Origin: Chinchilla lanigera
Taxonomy: Eukaryota > Chordata > Mammalia > Rodentia > Chinchillidae
Length of the DNA stretch: 64,000 nt
Direction: 5' to 3'
Assembly: GCF_000276665.1 (NCBI RefSeq)
Contig: NW_004955473.1
Span: 7,027,477-7,091,476, forward strand
Shown: one piece after another, positions 56,976 to 64,000 of the stretch
Layout of the letters: every line of letters starts with the position of its first letter
Position numbering within the stretch: the stretch's first letter is position 1
Made by a program: the position numbers and the translations under genes
Notes under the pieces: model-generated
Told to the model about the DNA's origin: nothing
The model's database searches: none
What the model saw: only the letters and a program-made list of their open reading frames with translations

Positions 56976-57872
56976 TGTGTTGGTTTGGGACTTATTTTTC
57001 CAAGGGGAACAATATAATATAGGACACATATTTTTATATGATTATTTATATTAATCATGCAAAGAACTATATATGAAAGAGTACAGGAAATCTGTCCACA
57101 CACTAAGAACAAGGAATCCAGCTGATGGCCTGAATCCTACGATAATGTCCTCCATGAGTCCAGCTTAAGACCTAGAGCTCATAACAACGTCTCTCACGAA
57201 TCTAACTGGAGGGTCAGAGCACATAACAATATCTCATGCAGGCCTGGTTCAGCGCTGCGAAGGCCCAAAGGTTAGTGGTGGAATCTAGGAAGTCTGTGCC
57301 AGCATCTGTGCTAACAAGCTGAGGGATCTACACTGGATCCAGGAAACGATGCTCAAACTAAGAACCAGAGCTCCCCTGAAGGGTACCACAGCCATCCTCA
57401 GCAACAGTGAGGTTCCGAGCTCCTCCGATGATCAAGATGGCCAGCTCCCATCAGGGAAGCCAATTCAGTAAGCTTCTTCAGGAGCCTGTGCTGTGCATAT
57501 TCTTTCCCCCCCGGAGCCAGGAAGCGATGCTCAGAGTGAGGACCAGAGCTCCCCCAAAGTGAAGCAAAGCCATTCTCACTGCCAAAGAGGTCCGAGCGCC
57601 TCGGAGAATGAAAACAGCCAAGTTCATTAGGAAAGCCAGCATGATGAGCTCCTCCAAAAAAGCAAACAGCTCCTTACAGCTTCCACCAGTGCCCAATAGC
57701 ATTTCTCTGCTCCCAACGGCCTCTTCTCAGCTCCCAAAAGCCTCACCTCTTCTCCAGGTCTACCTCTCATACTGCTGGCAACAGTCCCCAGGTGGGCCTC
57801 CCACACCCAGCATTATGCTTACTCAGTTCAGCTGGGGGTTATAAGCTGACCACCAGTTCTCAACCCACTACA
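56976..57872. mobile_element. LTR-like insert (about 0.9 kb) inside L1 ORF2
   Basis: Interrupts L1 ORF2 between ...GTTTGTCATGGATGG and CTGGTTTTTATGAGTGAGG. Ends are TGTGTTGGTTTGGG... and ...CAACCCACTACA, so TG...CA. Flanking GATGG (56,971-56,975) and GCTGG (57,873-57,877) could be a mutated 5-bp TSD. It is GC-rich with an internal tandem repeat of about 178 bp. Orientation is unknown. The open frames 57,478-57,702 (minus) and 57,608-57,844 (plus) show no domain. It may be a solo LTR of an unnamed family. Confidence 0.55.
57335..57665. repeat. 178-bp tandem duplication in the LTR-like insert
   Basis: GGATCCAGGAAACGATGCTCA at 57,335 recurs as GGAGCCAGGAAGCGATGCTCA at 57,513. AACCAGAGCTCCCC...AA and CCGAGC.CCTC recur at the same spacing. 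The units have diverged. Confidence 0.8.
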
Positions 57873-58299
57873 GCTGGTTTTTATGAGTGAGGTAAAGACC
57901 ATCTATTCCAATTTTCTGGAGGGTTTTTATCATGAACGAGTGTTGGACTTTGTTCAAATGTTTTTATGCATCTATTGAGTTGATCTTATGATTTTTGCCT
58001 TTAGCTCTGTTGATATGGTGTATCACATTTATTGATTTGCACATGTTGAATCATCCCTGCATTCCTGGGTATGGTGTACAAACTTCTTGTTGAATTACTG
58101 CATTCTGTTTGCTAGTATCTCATTGAGAAGTTTTGCATTTTTGTTCATTAGGGGCATTAGCCTGTAGTTCTCTTTTTTGCTTAGGTCTTTCTCTTTTTTT
58201 GTATGAGGAAATATTTGCCTCCAAGAATGAGATGGAAGTATTGCTTCACTTTCAATTTCATTAAAGATTTTGAGGAATATTGGCATTAAATCTCTATAA

Positions 58300-60070
58300 A
58301 ACATAGGAGCAAACTCTAAAGTTATATAACAAAATCAACCATATGCAATGTACTTGCATGTAGTGATTTTCCCCCTTAGTGGAGTGATTTTACCCTTCTG
58401 TGCAAATCAGGGAGGGGTTACGACTGGTAGGGGACAGGATGAACTGATGAATGAGGTCAAATATAGTAGAGTCAATCAAAGGATCAAAGGATGATCACTG
58501 GAGATTTGGGAAACTGGCGATCAAAGGATGATCACTGGAGATTTGGGAAACTGGAGGACACAGGAGAGAAAGAATGAAATAGAATGCAAAGGAATAATCA
58601 GAAAGGGAAGAGAATAGGTTTACTCACAGGAAAGTTTAAATTCAAGAAGTAGTTAAAGAAAGAGAGAAAATCAATAGAAGAAAATTAAAAAGAAAGGTAA
58701 GAAACCAAAATACTGTAAAAAAGAAGGAAGAAAGAGAAAGAGAATGAAAAAGAAAATAGAAAAAGGAGATCAGAGAAAGACAGGAGAGAGAAAAACAGAA
58801 GAAACCCAAAACAAAAGTAACCATAAAATACAAAACAAAACAGGATGAAATTTAATCAGACAGGTAAGGGATAGCGAATGAGACAAACAAAGGAGAATAA
58901 AAGAAGTGAAATACCTCTCGTGTTTATAGTTCTGTGATAGTGTCCATGTCAGATATCAGAAATGTGCTGTGTACTTCAGCTAATTTTGCCAAGGGAATTG
59001 TGCTGGCTTTGGATCTGATCTTGTCCACTCAATGTCTTGGCTGGAACTGGTCTGCCGGTGGAGTTCTCCAGAGCCCAACTGCTGACTCCTCGCTGCTGCT
59101 TCAGACACTTCCAAACTGCTGGACTTGCTGATTATTCCACCTTCCAAGGGCATGTGTGCACCTATGTGACCAGGCCCAGCTGTCCTGAACCTCAGGGTTC
59201 TGGTCATTCCACCTGTCAAAGGTATGCGTGCCTTAACTGAGACTTTTTTGGATGTCTGTTTTGCAGTGCAAGCATATAGTGCATAGGAAGATACTTTCAT
59301 TGCCTGGCTTGAGAAATGTGAGTGAAGGCTCCTTATAGAGAAAAGGTGTGGACTTTGCATGCGAAATCTGACAATTGGTGGAACTATTTGAGGTACTAAT
59401 TAAGATGACAGAAGAGACAGGTTCATCTGGATTTTACAAGGGAGAGACATCAAAATGACTGCTGGACACAATCATCTGGAAGAAGTTCATGTCTCAAACC
59501 TCTGGCTATCAAGGTGAATATTTCTTGCAGCCACTATGGGATGTGAACATAGGACAGCCACAGCAGTCACTGTGCCAGTTTGGTCAAACTTTAGAATGAG
59601 AGGCTTGTTGACTGAGATTTCTGCATATCTGCAATTGTTGCAGGGCTAAAATATTAACTGTCACTGCTTCTGATTTGAGTTGGCCATATAGATCACAGTT
59701 TTTTGGGACTTGGAGACTTCTGGGATATCAAGAGTGTACAATATTCTCTGTGATCTTTGCCCTGTCAGGTGCTGCATTTCTGACTGCTCCTTATAGTGGT
59801 AGTGACAGCACACAGAAGAACATGGAGTCCTGTCAGTGCAGCCTATTGGCACGGAAACAACCCCAAGAGTGCTGGGAAGACATGGGGGCTGTTTACCTCA
59901 GGCCACATTTTGAAGTGCACAGGAAGGAAGGAGGAAATCACCATATCTCTCAGTCAAATCACACCCTCTTTTGGCTCTCAGAGGGAAGAACGAAGGTTTG
60001 CACCTCTCTTCTTTTCTATCTCATCTCCACCTGACAATTTGACATGCTACATTTTATGTTTGGACCACTC
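58300..60070 (-). mobile_element. LINE-1 5'UTR-like region joined directly to ORF2
   Basis: 58,300-58,960 aligns in reverse complement with the noncoding leader at 40,040-40,545 (CATAGGAGCAAA, GGATGATCAC...TTTGGGAAACTGG, GTGTCCA.GTCAGA). A purine-rich block spans 58,560-58,900. The GC-richer part beyond 58,960 diverges, so its L1 assignment is weaker. Frames at 58,934-60,113 are unrecognised. ORF1 and the first half of ORF2 are missing at the 58,300 junction. Confidence 0.5.
58482..58554. repeat. 37-bp tandem duplication
   Basis: GATCAAAGGATGATCACTGG with its following 17 bp (to AAACTGGC) occurs at 58,482 and again at 58,519, 36 of 37 identical. The related sequence at 40.3 kb has a single unit, so this is a later local duplication. 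Confidence 0.9.
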
Positions 60071-60119
60071 AAAATTAGAAGAAGCCTATGTATTTAAAAA
60101 TGAGTGGTGTTAGTGAAAC

Positions 60120-60400
60120 TCTGTATTATCTCTACTGTTTTATTGAAGAATTATTTTCTTATTGCCTACAATGGCTTCACCAATCTTTCATTCGTACATC
60201 TGATAATCTGAGCAATGGAGTTTTGCATAGTGATATGTAATATGACAACCATTGTTGATTCCTATTATTTTGCCTTGAGACTCTGTATCACTTTGAATGG
60301 TCTTGCTTTGATTTGTTTATGTTTATGAGACTGGTATGCTGCTACTGTTCTATTTCTTTCTTTGTTTCTCATTTACTACTCTCTTTACAATGAAAAACAA
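60120..60400 (+). repeat. LINE-1 3' end module
   Basis: GATATGTAATATGACAACCATTGTTGATTCCTATTATTTTGCCTTGAGACTCTGTATCAC, then GATTTGTTTATGTTTATG, aligns with 9,935-10,040. Confidence 0.5.
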
Positions 60401-60492
60401 TGGATGGTGTGATGTAATTATTGATTACAACTATACCTTCAGTAAAGTTTCAAGTATAGTGAGATCTCTGACTTGAAAAAGTGGAATTCTTA

Positions 60493-60577
60493 GGGGCTGG
60501 GGATTTAGCTCAGCGGCAAAAAGGGCCTGCCTGGCAAGCGCAAGGTCGTGAGTTTGGTTCCTGGTACCGGAAAAAAA

Positions 60578-60608
<31 letters not shown>

Positions 60609-60612
60609 GAAA
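60493..60612 (+). mobile_element. Young ID SINE
   Basis: GGGGCTGGGGATTTAGCTCAGCGGCAAAAAGGGCCTGCCTGGCAAGCGCAAGG...GGTACCGG with a long A tail broken by G. A perfect 18-bp TSD, GAAAAAGTGGAATTCTTA, lies at 60,475-60,492 and 60,613-60,630. The 97-aa minus frame at 60,431-60,724 is its translation. Confidence 0.96.
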
Positions 60613-60729
60613 GAAAAAGTGGAATTCTTACAACACGATTAAGCAAAATGAAAAATAAAATGAAGTAAATCAAATCAACATGTAAACATAAGTATGAACA
60701 GATCGTTTTGTGTACATTGAACAAATTCA

Positions 60730-61550
60730 GAATACAAATTATAGCTTTTCCATTGCCGGTATAGATGTAGTATTACCCATTCAAATAAATAGGAGTAAAC
60801 ATTCTCAAATCCACCACAAACATGTTTCCTCAACATTTCAAACACCACCTAATCTACTCAGAGTCCTTTGATAGGTAATACACACTTTCTGAAAAAGTCA
60901 TTTGTGCATCAGAGTGTGTGTGTCTATGTAGCTACAATGGACCTTGTAATATAGTGACTTTAGTCCAATCAGGTAATGATCCATTCCAGAATTTATGTGA
61001 TTCTACTCCACTGAACTACATGACCCACTTTATGACTTAGCTAACAATTCTATTTTTGGCAAAGGCAGAGTGTGCAGAAAGTACTCCAGTGAGTTGAGCA
61101 AAATTATTTCCTTGAAATTATTATCAAGTAAATGTTCTTTAGATCCGTGTCTACCTTTTTGCCCCAAAATAAAAGCAAAATTGAGTAAAAAGAAGTATTC
61201 TACATTCCTGTGCATTTCAAGACCATATATCATAAAGAGTTAGAAAATCATGATCATATGTTTCAGCATGGTAAAAATTTGTTTCTCTCCTTTTAACCTA
61301 TTAGATTATTTCTATTCCTCTTTGGCTCACTTGTTCTATCATTTTTATGCTTTGAGTTAATCTATATTTTAGCATATCTGACAGAAAATGATCAGTATCC
61401 TAGGCTACTGCTTTTATACTTGGGCAGAAAAAAAGATAAATTTGCTTTGATAAAAGAGTAGTTTATATCTGCCAAATTATCCAGCAATTATATTACCGAA
61501 TAGCTGTAACTTACAATCAAAAGCATTTTTAACAATGAATACAATAGGTC
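60730..61550. other. AT-rich interval, nothing recognised
   Basis: No gene or repeat is supported in this stretch. Confidence 0.4.
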
Positions 61551-61554
61551 AACC

Positions 61555-61735
61555 ACTTCTTGTGCACAGACCTATAATCTTAGTACTCATTGATGCAAAA
61601 GCAGAAGGAGTATAATTTTGAGCTTAGCCTGGGCCTCTTAGTGCTTACAGAGATGCTGTCTCAATATTAAAACATAAAAAAAATTAAAAGGGCTGCAAAT
61701 ACGGCTCAGTGAAAGGCCCTGCATTCAATCTCTGG
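61555..61735 (+). mobile_element. B1-ID dimeric SINE, old
   Basis: A B1-like half (CTTGTGCACAGACCTATAATCTTAGTACTC...GAGCTTAGCCTGGGC...GATGCTGTCTCAA) then an ID-like half (GGGCTGCAAATACGGCTCAGTGAAAGGCCCTGCATTCAATCTCTGG). Confidence 0.65.
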
Positions 61736-61820
61736 TCTCTGTCTCCATCCCCGTCTCCATCTCCATCTCCATATCTGCCTGTCTCTGTCTCTGTCTCTCT
61801 TTCTCTCACACACACACATG
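61736..61820. repeat. (CTCCATCTC)n/(TCTG)n/(CA)n compound microsatellite
   Basis: TCTCCATCTCCATC units grade into CTGTCTCTGTCT and end in ACACACACAC, at the tail of the SINE dimer. Confidence 0.85.
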
Positions 61821-61914
61821 AGCACAGCCATCTTGCTTAAGAAAATTAAAATGGCTGTCAGTTTCCTGTGCAAAGACAAAGACATGAATATTGCACAGCA
61901 TTTTAGGTATTTTA

Positions 61915-62690
61915 TTTAATAATTTATTTAAGTTTTACAGTGACATACTACATATGATAAATATCATTTTCCATTTGTAAATGTGCAATTTATTGGGGTT
62001 AAAGCATTCAAACTGTTGTGTCACCATCAGTATTTATTCCTAAAACTTTTTTTTTTCAGACATTTGACCCATGTACCCATTAAAAAGTCGTTCCTGATTC
62101 CTCTGGCCCCTAATGAACTCTATGCTACTTTTTGTCTTTCTGCATTTATCTATTACAGGTGCCTCATATACATCGAGTCATACAATATTTATCTTTTCAT
62201 TTCACTTAATTTATTTACAATATTTTCAACATTTATTATGTAATAACATACCATAATTTCATTCCATTTTATGGCTGAATATATTCCACTGTATGTGTAT
62301 GCAATATTTTGTTTACTCATCTGCAAATGAATTGTCGGATTGCTACACCTCTGACTGTTGTGAATAAAGCTAATGTGTACGTTATTGTACAAATATGTTT
62401 TTGAAGCCATGTTTTTAATTATTTGTGTGTATACCTAGAAATATAATGTCTAGATCACAAAGTAATTCTAGGTTTAATATTCTGTGAAATATTAAACTAT
62501 TTTCCACAGATATCGTATCACTTTACATATCCTTCTAACAATGCAAAAATGTAATTTATCCTAATACTGAGCATTAGTTATTTTCTGTTTTTGGCATTAG
62601 CTCTTCTATTCATGTGATGCAGTATTGTATTGTGCTTTTAATTTGAATTTCCCTATTAACTAATGATGTTGAGTATCGTTGCTTACAGTT
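61915..62690 (-). mobile_element. Ancient LINE-1 (L1M-type) 3'UTR/ORF2 end
   Basis: In plus orientation: TTTTACAGTGACATACTACATATGATAAATATC, CATGTACCCATTAAAAAGTCG, TTTATGGCTGAATATATTCCACTGTATGTG, CATCTGCAAATG, GTACAAATATGTTTTTGAAGCC and GAATTTCCCTATTAACTAATGATGTTGAG. The order is that of reverse old L1M ends. Related to 12,810-13,370. Confidence 0.7.
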
Positions 62691-62719
62691 AAACAGATTT
62701 ACAAATAACCAAATAAGTA

Positions 62720-63290
62720 TATGAAAACTAAGTTCAACATCGCTGGTCATTTGAGAAATGCAAACTAAAACAACACTGAGATTATATTTCCAGAAAGAAT
62801 GGCTATCATCAACAAATCAATGAGTAACAAATACAGGTGAGGCTCTTGAGGAAAAGTAACCCTTCTTTCCTGTTGGTGGGACTGTAAAACGGAACAACCA
62901 CTATGGAAATTAGTATGGAGATTCCTCAGAAAACTAAAATTAGAAGTTCTATTTGATCCAACTATGTATTCTTCTACTCTGTGTCTTCCCAAAAGAGTTA
63001 AAAGTATCAGAACACAGGAATATATGTTCACCCCTGTTTTTAACAGCACAATTTGTAATATCCAAATCTTGGAAATAGCCAAGATGTCCATCAGCAGATA
63101 AATGCAGAAGGAAAATGTGACTTTTATTCACACTGAAGTAATACTAAGCCATAAAGAAGGATAAACCTGAGACATTTTTAGGTAAATGTATGCACCTTAA
63201 GACCATACTTTAAAATAAAATGAATTGATTCTTTTTCAAAGAAAAAATTTGTGGAAAATTATGGAAAGTTTCAAAGCAACCTTTCTCTAA
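62720..63290 (+). mobile_element. Ancient LINE-1 ORF2 end, opposite orientation
   Basis: ATCGCTGGTCATTTGAGAAATGCAAACTAAAACAACACTGAGATTATA, CTGTTGGTGGGACTGTAAAACGG, GAGATTCCTCAGAAAACTAAAATTAGAAG, AGCCAAGATGTCCATCAGCAGATAAATG. These are clear sense-strand L1 ORF2 C-terminal and 3' sequences, with stops. The minus frame 62,765-63,091 is antisense noise. Confidence 0.8.
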
Positions 63291-63299
63291 TACACAAAC

Positions 63300-64000
63300 A
63301 CACACTTATGCAAACTACAAACACACAGTGTGCCATCATCTCTGTACATTTATTGCAACCCATAAGCCAACACTGACATATCGTTATCAAACAAAGTCCA
63401 TAGGTTTATATTAAGATTTGTTGTTGGTTGCTTCACATTGTTTGTGGTATCACAAATGTAAATTATATATTTCTGCCATTGTGATATATAGAATATTTTC
63501 ACTGCTTTCAGAAATCATATATACTCAACATATTGATCTCTGATGCCAACCCCTCCAGATACGTCTGAGTTTTAGTCTCACCATAGTAATCAAGTGTGTA
63601 CAAAATTTACTTATACCTATTGGTGTTCCTATTGCTCTTGCTGTTACCTATACTACCACAATTATTCTCCTGTATAAAGAGAAAAGTGAATACACAATAC
63701 AGAAAAACAAAACCTTGTATAAATATTTTAATACTAAATTCACTGAAACATCATGTGATTACTACAAGCTACCTTTTCCCTCAACAATTACAAGAAGTGC
63801 TGAAAGTCATGGCCATAAGCTTCCATACATTTATTAGTATGGCAAGTCCTGCTTGAATAACCTTTGTCATTGAGATTGTTCCACACCTTTTTCAATTTTT
63901 CCTTTAAGGGCCAGCAGTGTGGTCGGACCATCTTATGCTCCCCCATATAAGGGTAACACCACCTGTTGAAAAACATAATATCATTTTTTCTTTCCTGAAA
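63300..64000. other. AT-rich window end, nothing recognised
   Basis: No gene or repeat is supported. Frames at 63,596-63,856 and 63,788-63,976 lack motifs. Confidence 0.4.

Larger units (their letters stand above)
54735..58300 (-). mobile_element. LINE-1 3'UTR and 3' half of ORF2
   Basis: From the 3' end at 54,735 the minus strand runs through 3'UTR. The ORF2 C-terminal region follows (plus-strand CTCCACTGTATAGATATACCAC, TACACTCCCACAAACAGTGGAG, GATGTTGAAC). Next is ORF2 upstream sequence, for which the minus frame 56,245-56,442 reads MALLPKFLNMFKAILIKIP. The RT start is the minus frame at 58,095-58,304, with NEIESEAILPSHSWR and LMPLMNKNAKLLNEIL. Broken by stops and by the LTR-like insert at 56,976-57,872. 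ORF2 sequence starts abruptly at about 58,300. Confidence 0.85.

Noticed and set aside
57478..57844. Opposing 74- and 78-codon frames in the LTR-like insert
   Set aside because: They overlap each other on opposite strands and show no domain. Their openness follows from GC-rich repeats.
58980..59360. 126-codon minus frame, alanine/serine-rich
   Set aside because: It lies in the L1 leader-like region and shows no conserved domain. Coding status cannot be supported.

Overview
The window is AT-rich, gene-poor mammalian nuclear DNA, most likely from a rodent. I found no host protein-coding exon and no functional RNA gene. Every long open frame I inspected is a piece of a transposable element, low-complexity sequence or chance. 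The rodent call rests on many tRNA-Ala-like ID SINEs (GGGGCTGGGGATTTAGCTCAG... ending in CCGGTACCGGAGAAAAACC plus poly(A)), on 7SL-derived B1 monomers and B1-ID dimers, and on MaLR-type LTRs. I saw no B2 or B4 elements, which argues against mouse or rat. A squirrel- or beaver/kangaroo-rat-related lineage is possible, but I cannot name the species.

Layout. 1-2.7 kb is mostly unassigned AT-rich sequence with one ID. 2.7-7.7 kb holds MaLR LTR pieces, a 5'-inverted L1 (3.97-5.35 kb), an L1 3' end and a B1. 7.7-13.4 kb holds old L1 fragments, a young ID, an (AT)n tract and a 30-bp tRNA-Cys-like insert flanked by 19-bp direct repeats. 13.4-20.3 kb holds LTR relics, a decayed DNA-transposon-like copy, several SINEs and microsatellites. 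20.9-25.1 kb holds an unresolved, possibly retroviral-like relic that ends in AATAAA plus poly(A). 25-34 kb is mostly unassigned, with old L1s and scattered IDs.

34.4-36.9 kb is a nested MaLR region. 39.0-39.4 kb is an MST/MLT1-type LTR. 39.5-44.3 kb is a rearranged plus-strand L1 in which an ORF1 piece and an ORF2 piece recur. A young ID inside its ORF1 spans the 100-N assembly gap. 45-47.3 kb is an ancient minus-strand L1/HAL1-like stretch, and 49.4-49.9 kb is a second DNA-transposon-like copy. 50.7-54.5 kb is a defective class II (ERVK-like) provirus with two diverged LTRs and RNase H-integrase remnants, interrupted by an L1 3' end. 54.7-60.1 kb is a minus-strand L1 in which 5'UTR-like sequence joins ORF2 directly, and it also carries a roughly 0.9-kb LTR-like insert. 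61.9-63.3 kb is a pair of old L1 fragments in opposite orientation.

Nothing here works as a pathway. What can be read is a layered insertion history, with target-site duplications marking individual events. The most unusual items are the tailless tRNA-Cys 5'-half insertion, the L1 with 5'UTR fused to ORF2, the ORF1/ORF2 repeat arrangement, the twin-primed L1, and the assembly gap located within one ID poly(A) tail. All assignments are from reading the sequence by eye. Boundaries of old repeats are approximate, and no database comparison was possible.
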